Below, in pieces: positions 18,092 to 26,728 of a stretch of 64,000 bases of DNA. This DNA comes from Nitrospina sp. (GTDB lineage: Bacteria; Nitrospinota; Nitrospinia; Nitrospinales; VA-1). Within the stretch, counting starts at the first letter, position 1; every line of letters starts with the position of its first letter. The position numbers and the translations under genes were made by a program. The stretch is taken from NCBI GenBank assembly GCA_018673915.1, contig JABHBK010000044.1, positions 22,940 to 86,939 on the forward strand, written 5' to 3'. The notes beneath the pieces are model-generated. The model saw only the letters and a list, made by a program, of their open reading frames with translations. It made no database searches and was not told the origin of the DNA.

Positions 18092-18667
18092 TTAGCGGTT
18101 TTTGTAGAGTTTATGACTGAGGATTTTGCTGTTTTTGGCAAAGACATGTGCCGCAACCAGCATATTTGCTTTGAGAGAGAAATACATTCCCTTTTTAGGG
18201 TATTTGGCCAAGCTGGCATTCATAGACTGAGGCACTCCATACTTTTCAATCAGGGCAGTAACCTTGACTCCTATTTTAATGCCTTCTAAAAAAATTCCCT
18301 TGAACTGAGGCAACATTTCCAAGGCCTCAACCCTATTTTTTCCGTTCAATGCATGCAAAACAATACCATGATTGGCGTATTTAATGGAAACACTGTCGAA
18401 CTTGGATTCAGTACCACGCTTGGTGCTGATGGCACCAGGGGTCCCCAGCAACTTGATCGCCTCTTTCAATGGCATACCTACTTTTAGGTTCTTGCCTATA
18501 ACCAGGCCTTCTGGTTTTTTCTTTTTGGCTTCGGCAGGAGCTTTGGCTGCTTTCGTTTCTTTTTTAACGGGAGCAGCTGTCTGCTTATCAGTCGGTTTCG
18601 TTTCCGCCGCCACCACGGTTTGCGTCAAACAAAAGAAAAATAAAACTGCAAACTTCAGAATGTTCAC
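18092..18667 (-). CDS. Secreted protein with two BamE/SmpA-like repeats, unknown function
   Basis: A 191-residue predicted periplasmic protein. A signal peptide (about residues 1-20, ending VVAAE) leads into a Lys/Ala/Pro-rich low-complexity linker to about residue 52. The folded part contains LKVGMPLKEAIKLLGTPGA and, 60 residues later, a second copy of the pattern in GIKIGVKVTALIEKYGVPQS. The G-x-x-x-x-E-A/LL-G-x-P layout resembles the small SmpA/BamE-type fold, but the similarity is only motif-level. GTG 18667 has AAGGAG six nt upstream, which fixes the start. No Cys follows the signal, so it is not a lipoprotein. I do not recognise a specific family. Confidence 0.7.
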   Translation of the reverse strand: MNILKFAVLFFFCLTQTVVAAETKPTDKQTAAPVKKETKAAKAPAEAKKKKPEGLVIGKNLKVGMPLKEAIKLLGTPGAISTKRGTESKFDSVSIKYANHGIVLHALNGKNRVEALEMLPQFKGIFLEGIKIGVKVTALIEKYGVPQSMNASLAKYPKKGMYFSLKANMLVAAHVFAKNSKILSHKLYKNR

Positions 18668-18840
18668 CGATATCTCCTTTCAAAATCAAAAGGCCAACGA
18701 TCTACCTCTCTGGGTACGAATGGTTGCTATTATTATAACCCCAAACCTTGAAAATTAAACATTTATTTTCAACTAGTTAGGAATCTTTAGCCGATGAAGT
18801 AGAGAGTTTGTTTTTCCGGGGGTTTTACGATCGGGTATTC

Positions 18841-20151
18841 CTAAATATCATCCATTGAGGGAATATTTTTCCGGCGATCCCGTTTTGATTTGGTTTTTTC
18901 CTTCTGAAATTTTCGCCATTCAGACCTATCTTCTTTGGAAGGGATGGAAGATTCCTCCTCATCCCAGATATCCAGCGATTTCACCTCTACCCGAGACGAT
19001 TTTTTCGATTCTTTGGTCTGGCACCGTTTGCCTTCTTCAAACTCTTTGGCGGTCAGTGCCGCTTCCATATTGAATAAATCTTTTTGTTCTTTCTTTACGC
19101 GCCGGATAGATATAGCTTCTGCACGCAGTCGAATTTCCTTAGCATTTACCAGTCCACTTTTCCAGGTAGCAGGGAATTTATCGAACCCATAAAGCGCTCC
19201 AGTCCAAGCCCCCACCAAAGCACCCAACGTTTCTGTCTCCCTCCCGTGCCCCAGGGAATGAGTGAGCGTGGAAGCAAAACTCGAGTCGGGAGGTAAAAGC
19301 ACACAATGCAAAGCCAGTGGAAGCAAAGTCAGCACAAAACCTTGTGAAGGATGACGAATATCGAGTTTGGTATAGGCGTTGGCATATTCGCAGAGCCATT
19401 GCAAGAAATCCGGATCTTTAGATTTATCCGCTAAACCTTTTAAAGCTCCACTCAGGGCATTCAACTCTTTCCCATCCTCCGGGAACCTTTGCTGGTACTC
19501 CGCTTCCGCCTGCTGGCATATTTCTTCCGCCTCCCGCAAAATATCAGTAGAAGCTAGAGGAATCTCTTCAGGAGATAAAGCCAGAAACCGTGTCACTAAA
19601 AATCCCGTTAAAACTGTTCCAACAACTTCAAACCGGTTTCGGCTCATCAGCAAACAGACTTCAAAACATTGTCGAGCCAAAGTTTTTGACCATTTACCCT
19701 GAAACAAAGCCAGAGGCACAGCCAGAATAGTAAACAAAGAGGTGAAGGAATTCTGCTCAGAGACTTGCCCTTCCTCCAGATCATCCAACAGATCCACCGC
19801 CCTCCACAGACAGGTAGAGTGGTTGCGGTAAACTCCGAAATAACTTTCGGGACCCGATTTTGCCAGCTCCTGAAAATTTTTCGCCGACTCCCGTAGAAAT
19901 TGCTTTTTGTTATTTAACAAGGCATCTCCTACCGCAAGGGCGCATTGGGTCGGGGCACCATACAATCCTTTCATGCGATAGGTTTTAATACCTTTGCCTA
20001 AAATCGTGCGCACATCCTTGAAGTCATCCATCGCTCCAAAAATCTGGCGGATAGCGGCTGGCTTCAACCCTTTTGCAGATCGACCCATCGCATCGCCAAC
20101 GGCCATTCCAAACCAACTGCCAATTATTTTGTCTTGACTGATATTGTTCAT
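18841..20151 (-). CDS. ADP-ribosylglycohydrolase-fold protein with altered metal site
   Basis: A 436-residue protein whose first 330 residues follow the ADP-ribosylglycohydrolase (DraG) fold: GSWFGMAVGDAMG at the N-terminus and LGALVGAWTGALYG near residue 315. Active members remove ADP-ribose from proteins or small molecules with two Mg ions bound by TDDTQ and GGDTDT. Here the first site reads YGAPTQCALA (both Asp lost) and the second GRETETLGA (Asp to Glu). Hydrolase activity is therefore doubtful, and a binding or regulatory role is possible. The last 110 residues are charged, rich in Lys, Glu and Ser, and look disordered. It is flanked by intergenic repeats and has no clear operon partner. 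Confidence 0.7.
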   Translation of the reverse strand: MNNISQDKIIGSWFGMAVGDAMGRSAKGLKPAAIRQIFGAMDDFKDVRTILGKGIKTYRMKGLYGAPTQCALAVGDALLNNKKQFLRESAKNFQELAKSGPESYFGVYRNHSTCLWRAVDLLDDLEEGQVSEQNSFTSLFTILAVPLALFQGKWSKTLARQCFEVCLLMSRNRFEVVGTVLTGFLVTRFLALSPEEIPLASTDILREAEEICQQAEAEYQQRFPEDGKELNALSGALKGLADKSKDPDFLQWLCEYANAYTKLDIRHPSQGFVLTLLPLALHCVLLPPDSSFASTLTHSLGHGRETETLGALVGAWTGALYGFDKFPATWKSGLVNAKEIRLRAEAISIRRVKKEQKDLFNMEAALTAKEFEEGKRCQTKESKKSSRVEVKSLDIWDEEESSIPSKEDRSEWRKFQKEKTKSKRDRRKNIPSMDDI

Positions 20152-20179
20152 AAACCACTAGGCGTCGGGTCAGGGTGCA

Positions 20180-20209
20180 CGTGATATTCTTCTTCAGCTT
20201 TCAGAGGCA
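20180..20209 (-). repeat. Dispersed intergenic repeat, partial copy B
   Basis: On the minus strand the sequence includes GAAAGCTGAAGAAGAATATC followed by AC. This matches the distal half of the 38-nt dispersed repeat seen at 18047, 36208, 47258 and 47354. The CCCC/GGGG half is degraded here. Confidence 0.5.
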
Positions 20210-20276
20210 ACGGCCTGTATAACCAAGAAACCGTCGAATTAGTCTTCATGACCTGCAAGGGTAAAATAAAGACATC

Positions 20277-21107
20277 CTAAATTTTGGCCGGGGAACAAAG
20301 AGGTATTAAAGGAGTGGGGTGGTTTTGCTCGGCGATGATCAAATTCGGTGTGCTTTGTCCCAGTGCTTGTTGGGCAGTGAGCCGGGCCAGGTCCGGGTGG
20401 TTGTTGGTCTCGCTCATATGCATCAATACAACGAGGTGCAACCCGGAATGCTTGACCGCTGACAATATTTCTCCGCAGGATTCGTTGGAAAGGTGCCCCA
20501 CGTCACTTTTAATTCTTCTCTTGGTGACCCAGGGATAGGGCCCGGCATCCAACATTTCCACATCGTGATTGGATTCGATGAGCAGGACATCCAGGTTTTG
20601 CAATTTACTTATGACCTCTGAAGTTGCTCTTCCCAGATCAGTAGCGAGGCCCAGTCGCAACCCCTGATAATGAATAACAAAAGCCACCGATTCTTCTGCG
20701 TCATGGGGAGTGGCATAAGGTTCCACAACCAACTCGCCAAACTCAACAGGTTGGCCCGCTCGAATCGAATTAAAGCCAGGGAGTTTCCCCAAGGTAGAGC
20801 TCGCACGACTATAAGTTCCATCCGTGGTGTAAAGTTCAATTTGATGTTTTCTTAAAAGCGGACCCATACCCCGGATGTGATCGGAGTGTTCATGGGTGGC
20901 GAACACAGCGTCCAATCCCTGTAGGGACCGACCAATACTAACCATACGTTGAGAGAGTTTTTTCTCACTTAACCCCGCGTCAATCAGAATACGTTTTCCG
21001 TCCGCCTCGATATAAAGCGAATTACCACCACTTCCGCTGGACAATATAGAGAACTTCAAGTCCTTCAGCAGAGGAGCCGATGGAACTATACCTTCGTGGT
21101 CGGACAA
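20277..21107 (-). CDS. MBL-fold metallo-hydrolase (YycJ/WalJ-like)
   Basis: A 276-residue metallo-beta-lactamase-fold hydrolase of the YycJ/WalJ type, a group linked in Firmicutes to cell-wall and DNA metabolism. It has the opening ILSSGSGGNSLYIE, the metal motif THEHSDH (HxHxDH) near residue 75, a further His at TPHDAEES, an Asp in GLATDLG, and a late His in LMHMSE. This is the complete set of ligands for two metal ions. No signal peptide is present, so it should be cytosolic. It stands alone between the ADP-ribosylglycohydrolase-like gene and the aldehyde dehydrogenase, both on the same strand. The physiological substrate is unknown. Confidence 0.85.
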   Translation of the reverse strand: MSDHEGIVPSAPLLKDLKFSILSSGSGGNSLYIEADGKRILIDAGLSEKKLSQRMVSIGRSLQGLDAVFATHEHSDHIRGMGPLLRKHQIELYTTDGTYSRASSTLGKLPGFNSIRAGQPVEFGELVVEPYATPHDAEESVAFVIHYQGLRLGLATDLGRATSEVISKLQNLDVLLIESNHDVEMLDAGPYPWVTKRRIKSDVGHLSNESCGEILSAVKHSGLHLVVLMHMSETNNHPDLARLTAQQALGQSTPNLIIAEQNHPTPLIPLCSPAKI

Positions 21108-21284
21108 ATGCCGTTGCGCTTCTGGAATTAAATTTATGGTTTCTCTCCAAGGATGAAAAAGTAAAAAACTGCAGGCAGTGGCTACTACAATGAGTAGCGG
21201 CTGGTGGTAAGAATACTAACACAGAAACAGCCAATATTTTAATAGGCCAAAAGAATCTCAAGATGTTTTTTTTAAAACGCTTCT

Positions 21285-22772
21285 TCAATCATCAATCTGG
21301 GCTTTTTGCAGACCACCGCTATAATCGATGAACACGGATTTCCATTCAGTGAAAATTTCCAGCGCAGTAGTTCCTGCTTCACGATGGCCATTGCCCGTTC
21401 CCTTGGTTCCGCCAAAAGGCAGCTGCACTTCCGCTCCAATGGTAGAGGAGTTAATATAGGTGATTCCGGTATCGAGTTTTTCGATGGCCTTGAATGCACG
21501 GTTCACATCTCGGGTATAAATTGCTGATGACAATCCAAACCTGGAATCGTTGACGATATCCACGGCATTCTCCAGACTTTTGCATTCCAAAATGCTTAAT
21601 ACCGGACCGAATATTTCTTCCTGTGCAATTCGCATTTTCGGAGATACCCCCGCAAACAATGTGGGCTCAAAGAAAAAACCGTTCCGGCATATACCCTTTT
21701 TATATATATTTCCTCCGAACAATAATTTGGCTCCTTCTTCCACACCAATCTTGCAGTAACTCAAAATTTTCTGCCGCTGTGACTCGTTGATTATGGGACC
21801 CACATCGGTGGTTTTTTTGAGTCCATCTCCCAAGCGAAGCATTTTCGTGCGTTTAAGGAGACGACTGGTAAATTTTTTAAGGACTTTTTTATGCACAATG
21901 ACACGGCTACAAGCAGTGCACCGTTGTCCGGTAGTTCCAAACGCTCCCCATACTACTCCCTCCACAGCGGAGTTAAGATCGGCATCATCCATCACGATGA
22001 TGGCATTTTTTCCTCCCATTTCCAGGGAATATTGTTTCATATTCCAGGCACATTTATGCGCCACTTGCGCACCCGTATCGGTCGATCCAGTAAAAGAAAC
22101 CAGGTTGACGCTGTGATGCTCGATCAGGGGTTCACCCACTTCTGTTCCCGAACCGGTGACAAAGTTCAATACACCCGGCGGCAGACCCGCCTCTTCAAAT
22201 AATTTTACAAAACGATAGGCTGAAAGAGGAGTATCACTGGCAGGCTTGAACACCACCGTATTGCCACAAACCAAAGCGGGAATTAGTTTCCAGGAAGGAA
22301 TAGCAATAGGAAAATTCCATGGCGTGATTGCCGCCACTACCCCCACCGGCATTCTGACCGTCATGCAAAACTTGTTATTCAATTCTGAAGGAACCGTTTC
22401 ACCCAGCAGTCGCCTGCCTTCCCCTGCTGTGTAATAGGTAAGGTCGATCGCTTCCTGAACATCACCACGGGTTTCGTTGAGAATCTTTCCCATTTCACGG
22501 GTCATGTCCTGCGCCAGAGATTCTTTATGCATGGTCAATAGTTCACCCACCCGGAAAAGAATTTCACCCCGTTTGGGAGCGGGCAGGTTTCTCCATCCTT
22601 CCTGAGCCTTGACGGCGGATTTTATCGCTTTATTCAGGTCATTCGCGTTTGATTTTTGAAAACGCCCGATGATTTCTTTTTTGTTGGCAGGGTTAATATT
22701 ATCGAAGGTTTCGCCACTGGAAGAAGCTACCCATTTCCCATCAATAAAATTTTTGTAGGTTTTAATTGCCAT
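21285..22772 (-). CDS. NAD(P)-dependent aldehyde dehydrogenase
   Basis: A 495-residue enzyme of the aldehyde dehydrogenase superfamily, oxidising an aldehyde or semialdehyde to the acid. All landmarks are present: [19 protein letters not shown], the cofactor region [25 protein letters not shown], the general-base Glu in LEMGGKNAI, the catalytic Cys in [10 protein letters not shown] (near residue 290), and [10 protein letters not shown]. The length is standard. The second Cys three residues after the nucleophile is common in semialdehyde and betaine aldehyde type enzymes, but it does not fix the substrate. ATG 22772 reads [14 protein letters not shown], the usual start for the family. No operon partner is visible. 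Confidence 0.9.
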   Translation of the reverse strand: MAIKTYKNFIDGKWVASSSGETFDNINPANKKEIIGRFQKSNANDLNKAIKSAVKAQEGWRNLPAPKRGEILFRVGELLTMHKESLAQDMTREMGKILNETRGDVQEAIDLTYYTAGEGRRLLGETVPSELNNKFCMTVRMPVGVVAAITPWNFPIAIPSWKLIPALVCGNTVVFKPASDTPLSAYRFVKLFEEAGLPPGVLNFVTGSGTEVGEPLIEHHSVNLVSFTGSTDTGAQVAHKCAWNMKQYSLEMGGKNAIIVMDDADLNSAVEGVVWGAFGTTGQRCTACSRVIVHKKVLKKFTSRLLKRTKMLRLGDGLKKTTDVGPIINESQRQKILSYCKIGVEEGAKLLFGGNIYKKGICRNGFFFEPTLFAGVSPKMRIAQEEIFGPVLSILECKSLENAVDIVNDSRFGLSSAIYTRDVNRAFKAIEKLDTGITYINSSTIGAEVQLPFGGTKGTGNGHREAGTTALEIFTEWKSVFIDYSGGLQKAQIDD

Positions 22773-22792
22773 GGCTGAATCCTGTAGAAGTT

Positions 22793-22838
22793 AGAGAAAA
22801 ACAATTAGAGCTGGGCGACCCAAAACATCTGCTCTAAT
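22793..22838 (-). terminator. Probable terminator after the minor pilin operon
   Basis: Minus strand: TTAGAGC pairs with GCTCTAA, with an inner TGGG/CCCA pairing, followed by TTGTTTTTCTC. It lies about 55 bp after the stop of the PilX-like gene and just before the aldehyde dehydrogenase. It therefore probably ends the pilVWX-like transcript. Confidence 0.5.
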
Positions 22839-22893
22839 CAATTTAATCCCGCTAATAAGGATTGGCAAGGAAAAGGAAAATAAAAATGATCTA

Positions 22894-24243
22894 TTAAGTT
22901 TCTTGCCAGGAGAGGAGACTTACTTTATTACTTAAAACCGGGGCGACGATGTCGCCGTTATAGGTAATGGTTACGCCTCCTTTAGCTGAGGATTCTGTTC
23001 CATTAACGGTGGTTTGGTCATTAGTTGTTAAATTATTTCCGATAATATATCCCGTCAAGTTTGCGCCTCCTGAAATGTCAAACTGGTCCTTACAGGCGAT
23101 CACGCCTGTGGTATCCTGATCCATGCCAGAAATACTGATATCATTTTCCGCAATTAAAAAAAGGTTTTGTATGTCGGGTGTATGATCAGTATCCCCAGCC
23201 CAATTTTGAATTTCTGCGCTTCCCGTCCATTTGATACTTCCCGTAGCGACCAAAGTAATCGTCCACGGGTTGCCACTAGTACCAACACTCTGGCCTGTAA
23301 AATCCTCCTGAAAATAAAAGAAAGCGTCTTCAAGGTTAGGGGTACCTGACGTTCCCCAACCCTGGGGGCCATGGGTAAATCCGTTAAAAGTTCCAGTATA
23401 CGCAGTGGTCCCCCCCCCTCCGGGGGCGGGTTCAACCTCCGTGAAGGTTCCAGGAGAAGTTTGCTGGTCAATGCTGCCATCAGCGCGAAAAACATAATCG
23501 GCATACTGTAGAAAGTCCGTAGGCTCAAGGACCGGAACAAACTCTTCTGAAGCTCCGGCAGTACAATCTGAACCTCCGCAAGACCCTGTTGCGCTTGCCC
23601 CTTCGTCAACGGTGGGATTCCCGGTCTGGGTAACATCGCTATTGGAATGGACGGCGCCGCTTGTTCCGGTAATCGTCGTTGAATTTCCGTTGATATCTAT
23701 ATCCCCTTCCGACAGGAGGGCATACTCAGATTTAAACTGGGGTCTATAAATATACGCTTCCAAGGTGGCTGTGACTCCACTTATAGTCCCGGTCGAAGTT
23801 AGAACGACAGTGTTGTCCGCATCCGTAGTCGTAGCGGTGCCATCGGCGTTATCTGCGATAGTTACCGAATAGGTTCCGCCTCCACTACCAAGCCCGATGC
23901 TGGTAAACGTCCCGGTTGGCCAATCGGCACCACCGACCAGTTCATCATCAAAGCCATTGTTCGCTTCCCCCGGACTATCACCGCTGGCATCATAATTGAA
24001 ATAGTTTAAGGCCCTGTGGATTCCCGCTTCGGCTATATGAACTGCCTGACGAGTTTTGGTATAATCTTTGGTCCGCTTGATATCCACGGAAGCGTATTTA
24101 ATCGCTACCAAACTCAATACAGTCAGCACAACCATCAAGGCCAAGCCCGCAACAAGGGCAATGCCTTTTTGATTGGAAAGATACCCCGAGCCTGCTGAGG
24201 TTTTCCGGTAATATCCATTTCGGAATCGATAAGTTCTTGTCAT
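22894..24243 (-). CDS. PilX-like pilus assembly / minor pilin protein
   Basis: A 449-residue protein with a PilX-type N-terminus: a basic 28-residue leader (ending LSNQKG), then IALVAGLALMVVLTVLSLVA and RQAVHIAEAGIHRAL. The AEAGI signature is typical of PilX/GspK-like proteins, which prime or cap the pilus. The rest is a long Gly/Ser/Thr/Asp-rich beta region with many Asn and few charged residues. It contains a Cys pair (SCGGSDC) and is far longer than E. coli or Pseudomonas PilX. It is the third gene of a three-gene minor pilin operon, 4 bp after the PilW-like gene. The C-terminal extension may be an adhesin-like domain (inference). Confidence 0.82.
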   Translation of the reverse strand: MTRTYRFRNGYYRKTSAGSGYLSNQKGIALVAGLALMVVLTVLSLVAIKYASVDIKRTKDYTKTRQAVHIAEAGIHRALNYFNYDASGDSPGEANNGFDDELVGGADWPTGTFTSIGLGSGGGTYSVTIADNADGTATTTDADNTVVLTSTGTISGVTATLEAYIYRPQFKSEYALLSEGDIDINGNSTTITGTSGAVHSNSDVTQTGNPTVDEGASATGSCGGSDCTAGASEEFVPVLEPTDFLQYADYVFRADGSIDQQTSPGTFTEVEPAPGGGGTTAYTGTFNGFTHGPQGWGTSGTPNLEDAFFYFQEDFTGQSVGTSGNPWTITLVATGSIKWTGSAEIQNWAGDTDHTPDIQNLFLIAENDISISGMDQDTTGVIACKDQFDISGGANLTGYIIGNNLTTNDQTTVNGTESSAKGGVTITYNGDIVAPVLSNKVSLLSWQET

Positions 24244-24247
24244 GATA

Positions 24248-25021
24248 TTAATTCCTTAAAGTGATATCCGTACTGAAATCCTGAGTAATATCCGTGTCTG
24301 TCGAGTCCTGCAAAGTGATGGTTATCCCAATCGTGCTAACCTGCGTTGTTTGCGTCTCGCCAAAAAAATCAAAGGCCAGGTCGGACACCTCCCCTATAAG
24401 GATCGTGGAGGTTCCTCCATCGACCGTTTTTCTAATATTTGTTCCATTTAAATCAATGACCACATCATTATATTTATTTATGGTTACAAGTTTTGAGTTG
24501 GCTCCATAGGAGTAGGTATTGGTCAATCCACTTCCCAAAGGAATACTGGTGGATGAGGGTGTTCCGTCCACAGTATTTAATTCTGAATCTCCAAAACTGG
24601 GATTGTAGATAACGATTTTATCTCCATCACTGAATGTCGTTCCACTATCAACTACAGTGATCGAAGTATCGGCTGCGCTTCCGCCACTTGATGCACTTGG
24701 AGGTGTTGAAGCGCGCACATCAAACAAATTGGAACGGTAAGTTATCGTCGAACCATTTGCAACCGGTTCCGGAGCCACGAACCCCTCGTCGGGGGGCAGT
24801 CCAAATCCAATTTCTTTCATTTCCTGGGCAAGAACTTTAATCGCGTGACGCCCTTTGGCTCGTATATTAGTAGATGCGTTTTCTGTTTTTAAAACTTCCT
24901 CTTGTTGGCTGAACACATAAATGGCTACGCCCATAACAATGACCCCGAGAACCCCGGCGATCAGAAGTTCAATCACGGTAAACCCTCGTTCATTAGAGAG
25001 AAATCTGGATTTATTCTTCAT
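24248..25021 (-). CDS. PilW-like minor prepilin
   Basis: A 257-residue type IV prepilin. The leader MKNKSRFLSNERG is cleaved before FTVIELLIAGVLGVIVMGVA, which has the conserved Glu at mature position 5. Downstream, AKGRHAIKVLAQEMKEIGFG resembles the amphipathic helix of PilW-like proteins, which start pilus assembly together with PilV and PilX. The C-terminal beta domain is Ser/Thr/Asp-rich and ends without Cys. It lies 10 bp after the PilV-like gene and 4 bp before the PilX-like gene, all on the minus strand. The PilW assignment rests on order and length as much as on sequence. Confidence 0.85.
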   Translation of the reverse strand: MKNKSRFLSNERGFTVIELLIAGVLGVIVMGVAIYVFSQQEEVLKTENASTNIRAKGRHAIKVLAQEMKEIGFGLPPDEGFVAPEPVANGSTITYRSNLFDVRASTPPSASSGGSAADTSITVVDSGTTFSDGDKIVIYNPSFGDSELNTVDGTPSSTSIPLGSGLTNTYSYGANSKLVTINKYNDVVIDLNGTNIRKTVDGGTSTILIGEVSDLAFDFFGETQTTQVSTIGITITLQDSTDTDITQDFSTDITLRN

Positions 25022-25031
25022 GGCTTAACCA

Positions 25032-25469
25032 TTATTGAGAAATCAAAGTATCAAGGGTGACTGTTTTACTCGTATCCCAGGAGACCGTAACCGATGCCGT
25101 ATAAAAATTTGTCAACGTGGCATCAGTCGTAATCGTCCAAGTGCGGGTATATATAGAGTCGGCATTCCCCGTATCTCCTTCTGCGTCTATCACTTCGCCC
25201 CCAGTTGTGGCAGTCCAGGTTCCTGAAGATTCAGTCGGAGAATCCAGAGTATCCGCATCCGTCAAGGAAACTGTCAGAGCCGTATTTCTAATGGACTCCA
25301 TTTTATCCTGGGCCAGAGTCGTAGCTACGGATTCTTTTTTACTTTGCGTATTCTGGCCGACAACATTTCCCGAGGTCATAATGTAAGCAATCAAGCCCGC
25401 TGTAATAATCAAAGCGGCAACAAGAACCTCGACGAGAGTAAAACCGGAATTATTGTTTAATCGTTTCAT
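25032..25469 (-). CDS. PilV-like minor prepilin
   Basis: A type IV prepilin of about 145 residues. The leader MKRLNNNSG is followed by FTLVEVLVAALIITAGLIAY, where the VEVLVA core is typical of PilV/GspI-like minor pilins. Next comes TLAQDKMESIRNTAL, the usual amphipathic helix with its A-Q-x-K-M-E pattern. I choose ATG 25469 for a leader of normal length; ATG 25481 and TTG 25490 are also in frame. It is the first gene of the minor pilin operon and is preceded by a long leader with two palindromes and a sigma-54-type promoter. Confidence 0.85.
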   Translation of the reverse strand: MKRLNNNSGFTLVEVLVAALIITAGLIAYIMTSGNVVGQNTQSKKESVATTLAQDKMESIRNTALTVSLTDADTLDSPTESSGTWTATTGGEVIDAEGDTGNADSIYTRTWTITTDATLTNFYTASVTVSWDTSKTVTLDTLISQ

Positions 25470-25542
25470 GATTTGAGTCATATCTATCAATCGATAATCG
25501 GCCTATTCTTTTAATTATGGAGGTAAAAGCCTAGCACGCAAT

Positions 25543-25574
25543 CCCCCAAATGAGGGGTATCCGTAAATACGGAT
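25543..25574. promoter_or_regulatory. Paired palindromes in the pilV leader
   Basis: Two adjacent dyads: CCCC-N7-GGGG at about 25543-25557, and the perfect ATCCGTA-AA-TACGGAT at 25559-25574. They lie between the predicted sigma-54 start site (about 25593) and the first minor pilin gene. They are therefore either operators for a repressor or structures in the mRNA leader. No protein is assigned. Confidence 0.45.
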
Positions 25575-25604
25575 TAATGAGCGTTTCTTTCCTAATCATA
25601 CGTA

Positions 25605-25619
25605 GCAAGATAAAGGCCA
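25605..25619 (-). promoter_or_regulatory. Sigma-54 (-24/-12) promoter of the minor pilin operon
   Basis: The minus strand reads TGGCCTTTATCTTGC followed by T. It matches TGGC at -24 and TTGC at -12 perfectly, with the required 10 bases between GG and GC. The expected start is near 25593. A TGTCA half-site (CTGTCA at 25726-25731) lies about 107 bp upstream. The rest of this 400-bp gap is AT-rich and holds no gene I can support. Confidence 0.72.
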
Positions 25620-25881
25620 AAAATTAAAAAACGCGAGAGGCATTACAAGTATAGTTAATTTTTCAATGGTTTTCAGAAATTAAAAATATTTGGCGGGTGG
25701 AGTGTGAATGGTTAATTCGAAAATACTGTCACTAATTTTATTATCAAGATAACAAAATTTTATACTCAGAGATAAGTGGGGGTTTTAACATAAAAGCCTA
25801 CCCCTTTTTAATAGACGCTCTATTACGGACTCTTTGAAATACTATTCGGAATCCTTGCAAAGTTTATGATTCCAAGTCTGA

Positions 25882-26655
25882 TCAATAATTTCGTTTTTCT
25901 TTCTGGACAGGCTTTTCCAGTTCCTTCTCGCTAGAAGGTTCTACGCTGGATGTGGGTGGCAATTCACTTACCGGTTTGACCTCTTTAGCTTTGGCGAGAG
26001 CTTCTGTCAGTTTTTCCAGCAACTGTTTTTCCTTCCCAGCTTCGCTCTTCAATCGGTTTGTCAACGCCTGAGTTTGGCGACGGGAGGTAATAGTAGTCGG
26101 TAAAACTTTCTGAGCTTGTTCGTCTTCAGTAATACTCGTTTTCAGAAACTCGGCAATTTCCTTGAACAATGGAAGGTCACTCGAGGAAACTTGACCTAAT
26201 AGCGCCTGCTTTTGGGGAGTTGCCCCCGCAACAGCTTCTTTAAGCAGACGAAATTTGCTCCTGCTGGCTGGCCAGGAATTAAATTTTTCGTAGCGGGGTA
26301 TATCTACATTCAAGAAACCAACGACTGCCTCAGCAGTCGAACGCTGGGCCTCAGTTAAACCTTCTTCACCTTCTTTTTTTTCAAGATCGGCAGGCTGATC
26401 CGTAACACTTTCTTTTTCGGTAACCTCTCCCTCTTCGCCAGACGCCTGCTTTTTCTTGAGCTCTGGAGTTTGGGCTTTGGGATTCCTTATAAAGGGCTTT
26501 TTTCGGAACGCTTCTGGAACCTTAGTGGGATCGTCCGTAAAATGGATTTTTCCATTTTTATCTCTCCATTTATAAATAGCCGCGTCCGCATCCGCTAACC
26601 CTAAAAAGCCAATGACGAAAATAATCAACCCAAGGTTTGTTTTCCTGATTTCCAT
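25882..26655 (-). CDS. Exported DUF4124-domain protein, unknown function
   Basis: A 257-residue predicted periplasmic protein. A signal peptide (about residues 1-25, ending ADADA) leads straight into a DUF4124 motif (IYKWRDKNGKIHFTDDPTKV). This short domain is found at the N-terminus of many exported bacterial proteins. The remainder is rich in Lys, Glu and Gln and is predicted to be helical or coiled: an acidic linker (residues 70-100), then helices rich in ALTNRLKSEAGKEKQLLEKL-type heptads and a Pro/Ser-rich tail. No catalytic motif is visible. It follows aroB on the same strand at the end of the pilMNOPQ-aroB run. A link to the pilus is possible but unsupported. Confidence 0.7.
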   Translation of the reverse strand: MEIRKTNLGLIIFVIGFLGLADADAAIYKWRDKNGKIHFTDDPTKVPEAFRKKPFIRNPKAQTPELKKKQASGEEGEVTEKESVTDQPADLEKKEGEEGLTEAQRSTAEAVVGFLNVDIPRYEKFNSWPASRSKFRLLKEAVAGATPQKQALLGQVSSSDLPLFKEIAEFLKTSITEDEQAQKVLPTTITSRRQTQALTNRLKSEAGKEKQLLEKLTEALAKAKEVKPVSELPPTSSVEPSSEKELEKPVQKEKRNY

Positions 26656-26728
26656 GGTGAAATCCCGACTGCCTTTTCAAAGTATTTTGAAATTTTTGTA
26701 CTGGGGCAATAATTCTTATAAAGCTAAC

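Noticed and set aside
21022..21288. 88-codon minus-strand frame with a signal-like N-terminus upstream of the MBL gene
   Set aside because: It overlaps the first part of the MBL-fold gene in another frame, and its second half is a shadow of that gene. No ribosome-binding site is clear.
22801..22893. Possible riboswitch or small RNA between the aldehyde dehydrogenase and PilX-like gene
   Set aside because: The structure is a simple stem followed by a T-run on the minus strand, better explained as a terminator.
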